From UBA6921 sp031363085 (GTDB lineage: Bacteria; Pseudomonadota; Gammaproteobacteria; SG8-11): a stretch of DNA of 57,518 nt. Within the stretch, counting starts at the first letter, position 1. Each line of letters begins with the position of its first letter. A model generated the notes under the pieces. The model was not told where the DNA came from and did not search any database. It saw only the letters and a list, made by a program, of their open reading frames with translations. Position numbers and translations under genes: made by a program. The stretch is from assembly GCA_031363085.1 (NCBI GenBank), contig JANLTU010000008.1, positions 1 through 57,518 of the forward strand. The letters are read 5' to 3'. Positions 46,810 through 56,207 of this stretch are shown piece by piece.

Positions 46810-48111
46810 CTATCCCTGCTTGCCCACAATCACCGTCACCATCTTGCCCGGTTCGATGCGGCGTTTAAATGCGTCTTTCACTTGTTGCAGGGTCACGGCG
46901 TTCATGCGCGCGATGAAGGTGTCGAGATAATCGAGCGGCAGATTATAAAAGCCGATCAGCGCCAGATAATCGGCGATTTTCTTGTTGCTGTCGACGCGCA
47001 GCGCGAAGCCGCCGGTGATATTTTTCTTCGACGCGTCCAGCTCCTTAGCGGTGGGCCCGTCCTTGACAAATTTTTCCAGCGTGTCGCGCAGCACCTCAAT
47101 GGCCTCGTCGGTTTTTTCGGTGCGGGTTTGCAGGCCAAGAATATAGGGCCCGCGCTCGCGCATCGGCATGAAGTAGCTGTAAGCAGAATACGACAAGCCG
47201 CGCTTCTCGCGAATTTCGTCATTGATGCGCGACACCAAACCATTGCCGCCCAAAATGTGGTTGCCCAGATAGAGCGCGAAGTAATCCGGATCGGCGCGCC
47301 GCAAGCCGGGCTGACCAAGCAGCACATGCGTTTGCGTCGACGGGTGGCTGAGCTTGACTACGCTCGCATCGACCAGTGCGGCGACCTCCGGCAGCTTCGC
47401 CGCCGCCGCACCTTCGGGTAACCCACCCACCAAGGTGTTAGCCAGTTTCTCCGCCCCGGCGCGGTCCACTGCACCGACGATGGCGACCACCGCGTTGCGC
47501 GCGACATAATACTGTGTGTAAAACGCCTTGAGATCGTCAACCGTCAGCGCCTTCACGCTGGCTTCGGTGCCGCTCGGGTCACCGGCGTACGGGTGCGCGC
47601 CGTACACCGCTTTGAAAAACGCTTCGCTGGCGATTGCCTCCGGCGATTGTTTCTGCGCTTGCAGGCCGACCAGCGCGTTGCTTTGCACGCGTGCAAAGGC
47701 GTCTTGCGGAAAGCTCGGCTGCTTGAGGATCAAGGCCAGTAAGTCGGCGGCCGGGACCAGCTTGGCGGGGTCCGTCAGTGAGCGCAGCGAGAAGGTCGCC
47801 ATGTCGCGCTCGGCGCTGTTGCCTTGGCGTGCGCCCAATGAGGCGAATTGCTCGGCGATGGCATCGGCGTTTTTGTCGCCCGCGCCTTCGTTGAGCATGC
47901 CATTGGTTAAAACGGCGACGCCGGGCTTGGCGAGGTCGCGCGCGGAACCGGCATCGAACACCACCTGCGCGTCGACCATCGGAATCTCCGGCGCCGGCAC
48001 AAAAAAGACGCGCGCGCCGTTGGCGGTTTGCCATTGCTGAATCTGCGGTGCGGCGAACGTGCTGCTGCACAGTAACGCGGCGGCGAGGAAGGTCAATGAT
48101 TTAGCGAACAT
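46810..48111 (-). CDS. M16 peptidase homologue, non-catalytic partner
   Basis: A 433-residue secreted pitrilysin-family protein with a signal peptide (1-20, cleavage near TFA-AP). The HxxEH zinc motif is absent: the corresponding region reads GVAVLTNGMLNEG. The C-terminal substrate-binding features (the REKRGLSYS segment with the R/Y pair) are retained. Such proteins form heterodimers with a catalytic M16 chain, and the adjacent gene encodes exactly that; the two overlap by 11 bases. Its start overlaps the end of the catalytic gene, so they are co-translated. Confidence 0.88.
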   Translation of the reverse strand: MFAKSLTFLAAALLCSSTFAAPQIQQWQTANGARVFFVPAPEIPMVDAQVVFDAGSARDLAKPGVAVLTNGMLNEGAGDKNADAIAEQFASLGARQGNSAERDMATFSLRSLTDPAKLVPAADLLALILKQPSFPQDAFARVQSNALVGLQAQKQSPEAIASEAFFKAVYGAHPYAGDPSGTEASVKALTVDDLKAFYTQYYVARNAVVAIVGAVDRAGAEKLANTLVGGLPEGAAAAKLPEVAALVDASVVKLSHPSTQTHVLLGQPGLRRADPDYFALYLGNHILGGNGLVSRINDEIREKRGLSYSAYSYFMPMRERGPYILGLQTRTEKTDEAIEVLRDTLEKFVKDGPTAKELDASKKNITGGFALRVDSNKKIADYLALIGFYNLPLDYLDTFIARMNAVTLQQVKDAFKRRIEPGKMVTVIVGKQG

Positions 48112-49471
48112 GGCTGCTGCCTCCCATCGGCATCTGATTTACCGGTTTGGTCAGCGGCAACGGGTCCAGCACCGCCACGGTGAGGGTGTCGTCGAGCAAG
48201 TATTTTTGCGCCACCTGCCGCACCTGCTCGGGCGTCACCGCCTTGATGCGGTCGAGATATTCGTCGGCCAGCGTCCACGGCAGGCCGACGGTTTCGAGCA
48301 TGCCGATCTGCATCGCCTGATAAAAATTGGAGTCACGCTCGTACACTTTGGCGGCGATCACTTGTGCCTTCACGCGCTCCAGCTCGTCGACGCTCACCAG
48401 CTCCTCGCGCACTTTTTTTACTTGCTCGCGCAACGCGCTTTCCAGCTCCAGCATGGTGTGCCCCTGCGCCGGCGTGCCGTCGAGGGTGAACAACTGATCG
48501 AGACGCGAAAAGGCGTCGTAACCGGCGCCGGCATTGGCCGCGACCTGGCTGCCGCGCACTAAATTTTTGGCGAAGCGTGCGCTGTCGCCGCCGTCCAGAA
48601 TGCCGGCCAGCATGTCGAGCGCATAAATTTCCCACAGGTCTTTGGTGCTGCGCGCGCCCGGTGTTTTGTAACCCATCACCAGATACGGCAATTCGGCCGG
48701 GGCTTTGACGGTGATACGACGCGGGCCGGTTTGTTCGATTTCCTGCTGCGGCTTGACGACCGGCACCGGATTGGATTTAAGCACCCCGAAATATTTTTTG
48801 GCCAAGTCGAAAGTCTGCTGCGCGTCGACATCACCGACCACCACCAGCGTGGCGTTATTGGGCGTGTACCATGTTTGATACCAGTGACGCAGGTCTTGCA
48901 CGGTCATGCTTTCCAGGTCGTTCATCCAGCCGATCACCGGGTGATGGTACGGGCTGTTCACGAAGGCGGCGGCATTGAACTGCTCGTGCGTCAGCGCGGT
49001 GGGATTGTCGTCGGTGCGCATGCGGCGCTCTTCCATGATCACTTTAATTTCTTTGGCGAACTCTTCCGGCGGCAGCACGATGTTGCGCATGCGGTCGGCC
49101 TCCAGCTCAAACGAGATGGCCAGGCGGCTCTTTTCGAGTTGTTGAAAATAAGTGGTGTAATCCTCGCCGGTGAAGGCGTTTTCCTTGCCGCCGTTTTCGG
49201 AAATGATGCGCGAAAATTCGTTGGGTGGATGCTTCTTGGTGCCCTTGAACATCATGTGTTCCAGCGCGTGCGACAGGCCGGTGGTGCCGCCGTGCTCGTA
49301 GCTTGAGCCGACTTTGTACCAGACCTGCGACACCACCACCGGCGCGCGATGATCTTCTTTCACGATCACCTTCATGCCGTTGTCGAGTTTGAATTCATGG
49401 GTGGTTGCAGCGGCAACCGACAGGGCGGGAACAACGCCGCAGACTGCTGCGGCAAGCAAGATGCGTCTCAT
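48101..49471 (-). CDS. M16 zinc peptidase, catalytic chain
   Basis: A 456-residue periplasmic metallopeptidase with a signal peptide (1-21). The inverted zinc motif is HALEH (His68, Glu71, His72) in GLSHALEHMMFKGTKKHP, and the third ligand Glu lies about 75 residues on. It degrades peptides exported into the periplasm. It lies upstream of its non-catalytic partner and divergent from ftsY, the arrangement also seen in pseudomonads. Confidence 0.93.
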   Translation of the reverse strand: MRRILLAAAVCGVVPALSVAAATTHEFKLDNGMKVIVKEDHRAPVVVSQVWYKVGSSYEHGGTTGLSHALEHMMFKGTKKHPPNEFSRIISENGGKENAFTGEDYTTYFQQLEKSRLAISFELEADRMRNIVLPPEEFAKEIKVIMEERRMRTDDNPTALTHEQFNAAAFVNSPYHHPVIGWMNDLESMTVQDLRHWYQTWYTPNNATLVVVGDVDAQQTFDLAKKYFGVLKSNPVPVVKPQQEIEQTGPRRITVKAPAELPYLVMGYKTPGARSTKDLWEIYALDMLAGILDGGDSARFAKNLVRGSQVAANAGAGYDAFSRLDQLFTLDGTPAQGHTMLELESALREQVKKVREELVSVDELERVKAQVIAAKVYERDSNFYQAMQIGMLETVGLPWTLADEYLDRIKAVTPEQVRQVAQKYLLDDTLTVAVLDPLPLTKPVNQMPMGGSSHVR

Positions 49472-49580
49472 GGTCGATGGTTTCCTTCAGACGTTTTTGA
49501 AATTAGTTAGCGTACGCAGCGGATGATAGGATAGCGCAACTTTACACAGCCACGTTACTTCACTACGACAGCGGTCCAGC

Positions 49581-50585
49581 ATGTTTGGTTTCGGAAAAAA
49601 TAAATCGGGCGACGCCGTCGCCGAACCACACGCACCCGCCAACGCAGACGGCATGTTCGCGCGTCTCAAAAACGTACTGACGCGCACCCGCAGCAGCCTC
49701 ACCGAGGGACTGGCGAATCTGGTGCTGGGCAAAAAAGCAATCGACGCGCAGGTTTTGGAAGAACTCGAAACGCAATTGCTGCTCGCCGACGTGGGCGTGG
49801 ACGCGACGCGCAGCATCGTAGCCGACTTGACCGCGCGTGCGCAGCGCAAACAATTGGGCGATGTCGATGCGCTGTTCGCCGCGCTGCGCGAAGACATGCA
49901 GGCGTTGCTGCAACCGTGTGTAAAACCCTTGCTTATCGACCGCGCGCGCGCGCCGTTTGTGATTTTAATGGTCGGCGTCAATGGCGTGGGCAAGACCACC
50001 ACCATCGGCAAGCTGGCGTGGCGCTTTCAGCAGCAGGGCTTGAAAGTGATGTTAGCAGCGGGCGACACCTTCCGCGCGGCTGCCGTGGAACAGTTGCAGG
50101 AATGGGGTCGGCGCAATGAGATTCCGGTGATCGCGCAGCAAGCCGGCGCCGATTCCGCATCGGTGATCTTCGATGCTATCCAGGCGGCGAAAGCGCGCGG
50201 TATTGACGTTTTAATCGCCGACACCGCCGGCCGCTTGCACACGCAGACCAACCTGATGGAAGAGCTCAAAAAAGTAAAGCGCGTGATCGCCAAGCTCGAC
50301 GCGAGCGCGCCGCACGAAACGCTGCTGGTGGTCGACGCAGGCACCGGCCAGAACGCGCTGCAACAAGTCGCGCAATTTCATCAGGCCGTCAACCTCACCG
50401 GCCTTGCGCTCAGCAAACTGGACGGCACCGCCAAGGGTGGCATCATTTTCGCCATCGCCAAAAAAACCGGCTTGCCGATCCGCTTCATCGGCGTCGGCGA
50501 AGGCATCGAAGATTTGCGCGAGTTTGACGCGGCCGAGTTTGTCGAGGCGCTGCTGGATCGCGGCGAAGGCGCAGCTCCGACATGA
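49581..50585 (+). CDS. ftsY: signal recognition particle receptor FtsY
   Basis: A 334-residue SRP-receptor GTPase that docks ribosome-SRP complexes at the inner membrane. The NG domain is complete: G1 GVNGVGKTTTIGKLA, G2-type DTFRAAAVEQL, G3 DTAGRLHTQ, G4 LSKLDGTAKGG and the closing GVGEGIEDLREFD. The acidic A domain is only about 25 residues, far shorter than in E. coli. Its stop overlaps the ftsE start (ATGA). Confidence 0.95.
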   Translation: MFGFGKNKSGDAVAEPHAPANADGMFARLKNVLTRTRSSLTEGLANLVLGKKAIDAQVLEELETQLLLADVGVDATRSIVADLTARAQRKQLGDVDALFAALREDMQALLQPCVKPLLIDRARAPFVILMVGVNGVGKTTTIGKLAWRFQQQGLKVMLAAGDTFRAAAVEQLQEWGRRNEIPVIAQQAGADSASVIFDAIQAAKARGIDVLIADTAGRLHTQTNLMEELKKVKRVIAKLDASAPHETLLVVDAGTGQNALQQVAQFHQAVNLTGLALSKLDGTAKGGIIFAIAKKTGLPIRFIGVGEGIEDLREFDAAEFVEALLDRGEGAAPT

Positions 50586-51247
50586 TTCAATTTAGTAACG
50601 TCACGCTGCGCTTCCCCACCGGCCACGACGCGCTCAGCGACGTGTCGTTTACCTTGCACAAAGGTGAGCTGGCATTTTTGACTGGCCACTCCGGCGCCGG
50701 GAAAAGCACGCTGTTGAAGCTGGTCGCGGCGATTGAGCGCAGCACCGCCGGACAGGTGGTGGTGAACGGTGAAAATCTCAACCGCATCCGACGCGGCCGG
50801 GTTCCGACCTTTCGGCGCAACCTGGGCATCGTGTTCCAGGATCACAATCTGTTGCACGACCGCAGCGTGTTCGACAACGTCGCGCTGCCGCTGGTGATCG
50901 AAGGCTTTCGCAGTGAAGAGATCGCGCGGCGGGTACGCGCGGCGCTGGACAAAGTCGGCCTGTTGGGCAAGGAAGCGTTTTTTCCGGTCACTTTGTCGAC
51001 CGGCGAACAACAACGCGTTGGCATCGCACGCGCGGTGGTCAACCGCCCGGCGTTGCTGCTGGCCGACGAACCGACCGGCAATCTCGACCCGGAGCTGGCG
51101 CGTGAAGTGATGCGTCTGTTCGAGGAATTCAATCAAGTCGGCACCACGGTGCTGGTCGCGACTCACGACATCGAACTGATTGCGCGCAAGCGGCATCGGC
51201 GGCTGATACTCAAGCAAGGACGCTTGGACGCAGAAACGAGTCACTAA
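50582..51247 (+). CDS. ftsE: cell-division ATPase FtsE
   Basis: A 221-residue ABC ATPase that with FtsX regulates septal peptidoglycan hydrolases. Walker A TGHSGAGKSTLLKLV, Q loop IVFQDHNLL, signature LSTGEQQRVGIARAVV, Walker B LLLADEPTGNLD and switch His in ATHDIEL are all intact. It is translationally coupled to ftsY by ATGA and is followed by ftsX after five bases. Confidence 0.95.
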   Translation: MIQFSNVTLRFPTGHDALSDVSFTLHKGELAFLTGHSGAGKSTLLKLVAAIERSTAGQVVVNGENLNRIRRGRVPTFRRNLGIVFQDHNLLHDRSVFDNVALPLVIEGFRSEEIARRVRAALDKVGLLGKEAFFPVTLSTGEQQRVGIARAVVNRPALLLADEPTGNLDPELAREVMRLFEEFNQVGTTVLVATHDIELIARKRHRRLILKQGRLDAETSH

Positions 51248-51252
51248 CATTT

Positions 51253-52308
51253 ATGCCGTCCGATCTGCCCCGCAAACCCCGACCGCGCTCCGGCGCGCGC
51301 GACGTCAATCCCAGCAAACCGCTGGACCTCGGCACGCCCGAAATTCGCAGCAACGTAAATTCAACACGTGGCACCACGCTGCGCGCGCAATGGCGCAGCT
51401 ACACGGCGGCGCATCGCTGGGCGGTGCTCGGCACCGTCGCGCAATTTCGCCGCATGCCCTACACCACCGCGCTGACCTGCGTTGCATTAGGCATTGCGCT
51501 GGCCTTCCCGGCGGTGCTGTTTGTGCTGCTGCAAAATGTGCAGCAAGTGACTACGCGCTGGGACGGCGCAGCGCAAATTTCGCTGTATCTGAAGACCAGC
51601 ACCAGCGAAGTGCAGGCGATGAAATTCGCCGATCAATTGCGCACGCAACCCGACATCGGCAAGGTGGAATACATTTCCAAAGCGCGTGCGCTGGAAGATT
51701 TCCAACGCTACTCCGGCTTGGGCGACGCGCTCGCCTTGCTCGGTGAAAACCCATTGCCGCCGGTGTTGGTGATCCACCCCAAAGACGGCCAAGTCAAACC
51801 CGATGCGGTGCAACGCTTGGTGCAGACGCTGCAAACCAACCCGGTGGTGGATGTCGCGCAATGGGACATGCAGTGGCTGCAACGCCTGCATGGGCTGATC
51901 GCCGTCGGCCAGCGCGCGATTCTGGTGATCGGCGCATTGCTGCTGGTCGCCGCCTTGGTGGTGGTCGGCAATACCATTCGTCTAGCGGTGCAAAATCGCA
52001 CCCAGGAAATCAAAGTCACCAAACTCATCGGTGCATCGGACGGCTTTGTGCGCCGCCCTTTTTTGTACAGCGGATTTTGTTATGGACTGATCGGCGGCCT
52101 GTTCGCCATCGCCGTCGTCAACGCGGTGTTGTGGGCCTTGCACGACCCGGTACGCGCCGTGGCCATTTCCTACAGCAGCAACTTCGAGCTGCACGGACTT
52201 GGCTTCAAACTCTCCGCATTACTGCTCGCCGCCGGCATCGGGCTCGGCTTGATCGGTTCGTGGTTGTCGGTCAGCCGCCATCTGCATGCGATTGAGCCGG
52301 GGGGTTAA
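51253..52308 (+). CDS. ftsX: cell-division permease FtsX
   Basis: A 351-residue membrane protein with a ~90-residue cytoplasmic N-terminus, a first helix near 75-95, a periplasmic domain with the DGAAQISLYLKTSTSE and ISKARALEDFQRYSGLGDAL stretches, and three further helices ending with LIGSWLSVSRHLHAIEPGG. It completes the ftsYEX operon. In many gammaproteobacteria rpoH follows directly; here the sequence after the stop is repeat debris and an accessory island. Confidence 0.95.
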   Translation: MPSDLPRKPRPRSGARDVNPSKPLDLGTPEIRSNVNSTRGTTLRAQWRSYTAAHRWAVLGTVAQFRRMPYTTALTCVALGIALAFPAVLFVLLQNVQQVTTRWDGAAQISLYLKTSTSEVQAMKFADQLRTQPDIGKVEYISKARALEDFQRYSGLGDALALLGENPLPPVLVIHPKDGQVKPDAVQRLVQTLQTNPVVDVAQWDMQWLQRLHGLIAVGQRAILVIGALLLVAALVVVGNTIRLAVQNRTQEIKVTKLIGASDGFVRRPFLYSGFCYGLIGGLFAIAVVNAVLWALHDPVRAVAISYSSNFELHGLGFKLSALLLAAGIGLGLIGSWLSVSRHLHAIEPGG

Positions 52309-52327
52309 TGACTATTATTGGCGTCTA

Positions 52328-52350
52328 AGAGCCTGCTCAAGATCTTCTGA
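52328..52350. mobile_element. solitary end related to the 24.8-kb repeat element
   Basis: AGAGCCTGCTCAAGATC and the next few bases match the outer arm at 24837-24860 (AGAGCCTGTGCAAGATC) with two mismatches, again preceded by TA. No partner arm is seen nearby. It lies 20 bases after ftsX and marks the beginning of the accessory stretch. Confidence 0.5.
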
Positions 52351-52428
52351 TACCCTGCCTACTTCCCCGCAATTCAACTTTTGATAATTCCGCAGTGTCA
52401 CTGCAAAATGCCCAACCATTGCCATTCA

Positions 52429-52563
52429 TTGTCGGTTGCCGAGCTGGAGCGTTAGAGCGGAAAGACCGCTGAAGGCGCGCAGTTGCTCGACTGGATTGTG
52501 CACGGCGGTTATCCGGAGTTGCAGGTCAACTCGGGGAGAAAAACGTGCTATCAAGAAGCGTAG
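52429..52563 (+). pseudogene. fragment of an ATP-binding DUF4143-type protein
   Basis: Reading from 52429 the frame gives LSVAELER, a stop (TAG 52453-52455), then SGKTAEGAQLLDWIVHGGYP and ELQVN before degenerating to a stop at 52561. LSVAEL… and the hydrophobic …GGYPEL segment are hallmarks of the AAA-like ATPases with a C-terminal DUF4143 domain. The internal stop, the missing P-loop region and the loss of the downstream part show that it is a decayed remnant. Confidence 0.5.
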
Positions 52564-52754
52564 TCACCCCCATGCGCGGCTATCGCACGCTCAAAAATCT
52601 TGCAATGGACGACAGCGTTGAGCTGCGCAGCCTTGCGAATTAAACGTGATCAGGTGGTGTGATATTGCGGCGCAAGACCTGACCCTTGGCTTCTGCCTTG
52701 GAGTGGTCAACTGCCGTTTCTAGGTTTATCTGCCAACCTGATCTACTCAGCGAA

Positions 52755-52848
52755 TAGCCTGGATGCAGTGCACTGCGGAATCCGGGTGTCCATGTTCCAT
52801 CGATCTAAGTTCCATCGATCTAACGACTATTTCATTCCATCCAGGCTA
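52755..52848. repeat. REP-like palindrome with internal 15-bp tandem repeat
   Basis: TAGCCTGGATG (52755-52765) and CATCCAGGCTA (52838-52848) are perfect inverted copies, and GCGGAATCCGGGTG just inside the left arm is typical of extragenic palindromes of this family. Within it, GTTCCATCGATCTAA is repeated in tandem (52794-52808 and 52809-52823). The rest of 52564-53031 shows no gene. Confidence 0.65.
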
Positions 52849-53031
52849 CGTGCTGCGCTTCTTGCCGTATCTCAATATGAGATGGCGTGCCTGCTGTAAC
52901 GACACTCATCGCACTGTTTTGATAACAGTGGGAGAAATGCTTTCTGACCCGCATTTCTTCGTTTCAGTGACGAATTAGCGTGAATAATTTAGAGGACATT
53001 GCTTTCTGGCGCGGTTTTTTTTCATGCAAGT

Positions 53032-54231
53032 TCATTCCTTCACTAAAGTAACGATAACTTCCTCGCGCATACGCTTACTTAGTGCGCTGCCTGAACCACG
53101 TTTTTCGGGGGGAGGCAGATAGCGGCGATTTTCTGGCAACGCTCGTTTGCATGTTGAAAGGACGGAGAAACCAACATCATTTGCAAGTGAAGTTATGCAC
53201 TTCGAATTCTCAACGAACGTGTCACGCAAGTTGCTGTTGCCGACCACATACACGGCTTTGCAGCCCGAGCGAAGCACTCGGTAGTTCTCTTGCAAGACTT
53301 CGCGCAGGTCCCTCACGTAGCGCCGAAGCATACCTTTGCTGCGCCCACTCAGTTCGTCGCCTTTACACATCCTTTGCATAATGGTCTCCGTGGTTTTGTC
53401 CTCGTCGATAGCACTGGCGGAAACTTCCGTGCCGACGTTTGTTGAGCGAAGTTTGCGCAGTTCCCCAATATCGTGCCCCATCCACACGAGCGAAAACTTG
53501 TGGCCGCGAAGATAATCAATCGCGTTCAAATACGGGGGCGAAGTTATCACAATGTCCACGCTGTCAGCCGGGAGCGGCACCTTGCGGGCGTCGGCATTTC
53601 CAACAGTCGCTTGTGGACGGTTCGGTTCGACACGACTGAACGGCGCGACCCTAGTGATTTGCCTTACCGCACGCTCGAAACGGTCAAACGTTTTGATCGG
53701 CGCAGTGGTGTAAGACTTGTGTGGCCGGCTGTGGGAGATGTCCATCGCCAGCGACACACCGGATTGCTTGGTAATAATCAGACGCGAGAAAGCGCACCAT
53801 AACAGACACTTGGTTTGCTCGTCGCGCAAGTGCGAAATGGTTTCAGCCAGAGCCGCAAGTTGAATTCTATTCGTGACGTCAAACCAATAACGGACAAATT
53901 CTTTCGTCTCGTTGCTCGCACCACGCGGATACGCTTCGCCCTGTTTGATTTCTCGGGCGCGATCTTTAGCCCTCGTCAATACCTGCGCCGCCTTCCTCTC
54001 CACTACCTCTGCGTTCAGATCTGAAACCCACGCGCTTGCAATGAGGACCGCCAAGGGGTCTCGATCAAATCCAATCGCCTCGTGACCACGCATTCGGGCG
54101 ACAACTAGGGTTGTGCCAGAGCCAGCCATCGAGTCGAGCACGCGGAGACCGCCACCCGACGGTAACGTGCGCCACACAACTTCAGGTGCCATGCGTGCCG
54201 GAAATGGATGGATCGGGCGGAGGCGTTTCAT
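53032..54231 (-). CDS. amino-DNA methyltransferase (m4C/m6A type)
   Basis: A 399-residue SAM-dependent DNA methyltransferase. Motif X is HPFPARMAPE (residues 8-17), motif I DSMAGSGTTLV (33-43), the acidic FDRDPLAV follows, and the catalytic motif IV is TSPPY (230-234), which is usual for N4-cytosine (less often N6-adenine) enzymes. The order X-I-(about 190 residues)-IV is alpha-like, with a presumed target-recognition region between. The C-terminal DLREVLQENYRVLRSGCKAVYVVGNS fits motifs VI-VIII. The sequence is AT-richer than ftsYEX. It is divergent from the Z1 helicase-like gene; together they look like a modification/restriction pair. The recognition site cannot be read. Confidence 0.85.
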   Translation of the reverse strand: MKRLRPIHPFPARMAPEVVWRTLPSGGGLRVLDSMAGSGTTLVVARMRGHEAIGFDRDPLAVLIASAWVSDLNAEVVERKAAQVLTRAKDRAREIKQGEAYPRGASNETKEFVRYWFDVTNRIQLAALAETISHLRDEQTKCLLWCAFSRLIITKQSGVSLAMDISHSRPHKSYTTAPIKTFDRFERAVRQITRVAPFSRVEPNRPQATVGNADARKVPLPADSVDIVITSPPYLNAIDYLRGHKFSLVWMGHDIGELRKLRSTNVGTEVSASAIDEDKTTETIMQRMCKGDELSGRSKGMLRRYVRDLREVLQENYRVLRSGCKAVYVVGNSNLRDTFVENSKCITSLANDVGFSVLSTCKRALPENRRYLPPPEKRGSGSALSKRMREEVIVTLVKE

Positions 54232-54350
54232 ATTTCTTGTTATTCAGGTAGCGTGGGTTTTTTCGCAGGATTTCATTTTACAACAAAAGCGGAGCTGCAA
54301 TACTTATTTGCATTTGATAGCACTTAGCCACAAGAGAGGCGCCTACTCCC
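54232..54350. promoter_or_regulatory. divergent promoter region of the methyltransferase/Z1 locus
   Basis: A 119-base AT-rich gap between the two divergent starts. It holds plausible -35/-10 elements in both directions, such as TTTACA near 54279 with an AT-rich -10-like stretch about 17-20 bases on. Neither start has a strong Shine-Dalgarno. No operator palindrome stands out. Control of both genes from here is inference. Confidence 0.4.
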
Positions 54351-56207
54351 ATGTCCACATTCAACTTGAGTGACCTAAAAAAAGAAACGGGCAATGACAA
54401 CCGATTTGAACGGCGATTGGAAAAACTTGTGTCGCTGGATCAGGACGTCGATTGCATCAGGCACGTTATTGAAAATGCCACGCAGAATATACAAAGTGGG
54501 CAGCGGTCTTTTGTCATCTATGGGGAACCACAGAGTGGTAAAACCGAGATGATGATCGCCCTAACAGCAAAGCTCCTAGACATTGGCTTCAAGTTGGTCA
54601 TCGTATTGCTCAACGATAGCGTTCAGCTACTGAGCCAGAATCTGGACCGATTTCAGCGGTCAGGTCTAGCCCCTGCGCCAAAGAAATTCAGCGAAGTGTT
54701 GCCTCCGGAAATCACTATTGGAGAACATCAATGGGTGATTTTCTGCAAAAAGAATTCCAATGACTTGAAGAAACTATTAGAGAAAATTGAGGGCCAGCCT
54801 AACCGTGTTGTCATTGATGACGAAGCCGACTATGCCACGCCGAATTCCAAAGTTAACCAGCATGAAAAGAGCAAGATTAACAACTTGACTGGCGAATTGA
54901 TTGGTGAGGAGGGGACATACATCGGAGTTACAGCTACTCCTGCCCGCCTTGATTTGAACAGGACTCACCAAAATCAGAACGAGCATTGGATAGACTTTCC
55001 ACCGCACTCCAACTACACAGGACAGGATGTTTTCTTCCCGGTTTCGACTGAAAGGCTTCCCTACCGGCTAACGTTCCTACCCGATGGTGGCGATGACCCG
55101 AAATATTTGCGAGAGGCTCTTTTTAGCTTCATGGTAAACGCCGCGTATTTGAACGAAATCATCAACGATGCAGAGAACAACTACTCGATGCTGATTCACA
55201 CAAGTGGGAAAAAGGCAGACCATTCGGTTGACTACAAAAACATCGTCAAAATCTTTGAGGCGCTGAAGGATAACAAGAACTCAAACCACGATAGTTATTT
55301 CAAACGAATATGGGAAATTGCCTCCGAGCGTTACCCCGATCATGCGAACGATCTGACCAAGTACGTCATTACCAATCGAGACCGTAACAACATAGTTGTG
55401 ATGAATAGTGACAAGGAAGTCAACGCCGCCGACAATCGAACTGCAACCGACCCGACCGCCCCATTTACGGTCGTGATAGGTGGCAACATTGTGTCGCGCG
55501 GAGTGACGTTCAACAATCTGACTTCTATGTTCTTCACGCGTGACGTAAAGCACAAGCTGCAGCAGGATACTTACATCCAACGCGCGAGAATGTTTGGCTC
55601 GCGGGGGAACTACCTGAACTATTTCGAGCTAACAATTCCCAGAAGCCTCTACCTTGATTGGCAGCGGTGCTTCATTTTTCATCGGCTTTCTCTTGAATCC
55701 CGGAAACAGAACAAACACTCCCCCGTTTGGCTAGACGGAGAACGAATCGCCGCCGTCGCAAGTACGAGCATAGACAACACACACGTCCTAGTTGATAAGG
55801 GCGAAATGAGTTTCGCTATTTTCGTTTTGGACGCGCCAGCAATTGAGGAGATTATCAATTTAGGCACCAAGCCCCTCCAGAAGTTAAAAGCTCTTGCCAA
55901 ACTTTTGGGAAGGGACTGCCTACCGGAGTACTTAATAAACTACATTGAAAGTTTTTGTCCGGCAGGAGATAAATCCATCGCGGTTCACCACCCGATGTCA
56001 GTTGGCGGATACACCGACAAGGATGGAGAGGTAGACAAAGCGACGATCACACGTACAAAGGGTTTCATCGGTAAGAGCCAGAGAGAAGTGACGAAATATC
56101 CCGATGCTATTCACCATATCAACATAATCTACAACGATACAGGCAAAGCCCGCGTCTTCTACAAGTACGAAGGAAGTGTCAGATTCTTAAAGACGGGTAA
56201 AAAATGA
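54351..56207 (+). CDS. Z1-type SF2 helicase-like protein (618 aa)
   Basis: ATP-driven helicase/translocase-like protein of the kind carrying a Z1 domain. Walker A is GEPQSGKT (58-65), the DEAD-type Walker B VIDDEAD (154-160) and motif III VTATPARLD (193-201). The Z1-type second half contains GGNIVSRGVTFNNLTSMFF (about 375-395) and QDTYIQRARMFG (about 405-416), equivalent to SF2 motifs V and VI. Z1 proteins are known from restriction-modification-like operons with a DNA methyltransferase and often a MutL-like ATPase and a nuclease; only the methyltransferase is here. At 618 residues it is shorter than the ~900-residue relatives I recall. Its stop overlaps the next start (ATGA), so it is coupled to the 146-residue protein. 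Confidence 0.8.
   Translation: MSTFNLSDLKKETGNDNRFERRLEKLVSLDQDVDCIRHVIENATQNIQSGQRSFVIYGEPQSGKTEMMIALTAKLLDIGFKLVIVLLNDSVQLLSQNLDRFQRSGLAPAPKKFSEVLPPEITIGEHQWVIFCKKNSNDLKKLLEKIEGQPNRVVIDDEADYATPNSKVNQHEKSKINNLTGELIGEEGTYIGVTATPARLDLNRTHQNQNEHWIDFPPHSNYTGQDVFFPVSTERLPYRLTFLPDGGDDPKYLREALFSFMVNAAYLNEIINDAENNYSMLIHTSGKKADHSVDYKNIVKIFEALKDNKNSNHDSYFKRIWEIASERYPDHANDLTKYVITNRDRNNIVVMNSDKEVNAADNRTATDPTAPFTVVIGGNIVSRGVTFNNLTSMFFTRDVKHKLQQDTYIQRARMFGSRGNYLNYFELTIPRSLYLDWQRCFIFHRLSLESRKQNKHSPVWLDGERIAAVASTSIDNTHVLVDKGEMSFAIFVLDAPAIEEIINLGTKPLQKLKALAKLLGRDCLPEYLINYIESFCPAGDKSIAVHHPMSVGGYTDKDGEVDKATITRTKGFIGKSQREVTKYPDAIHHINIIYNDTGKARVFYKYEGSVRFLKTGKK

Noticed and set aside
46810..48111. M16 gene without HxxEH considered as a broken gene
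   Set aside because: The reading frame is full length with a signal peptide and conserved substrate-binding residues; non-catalytic M16 partners next to a catalytic one are normal.
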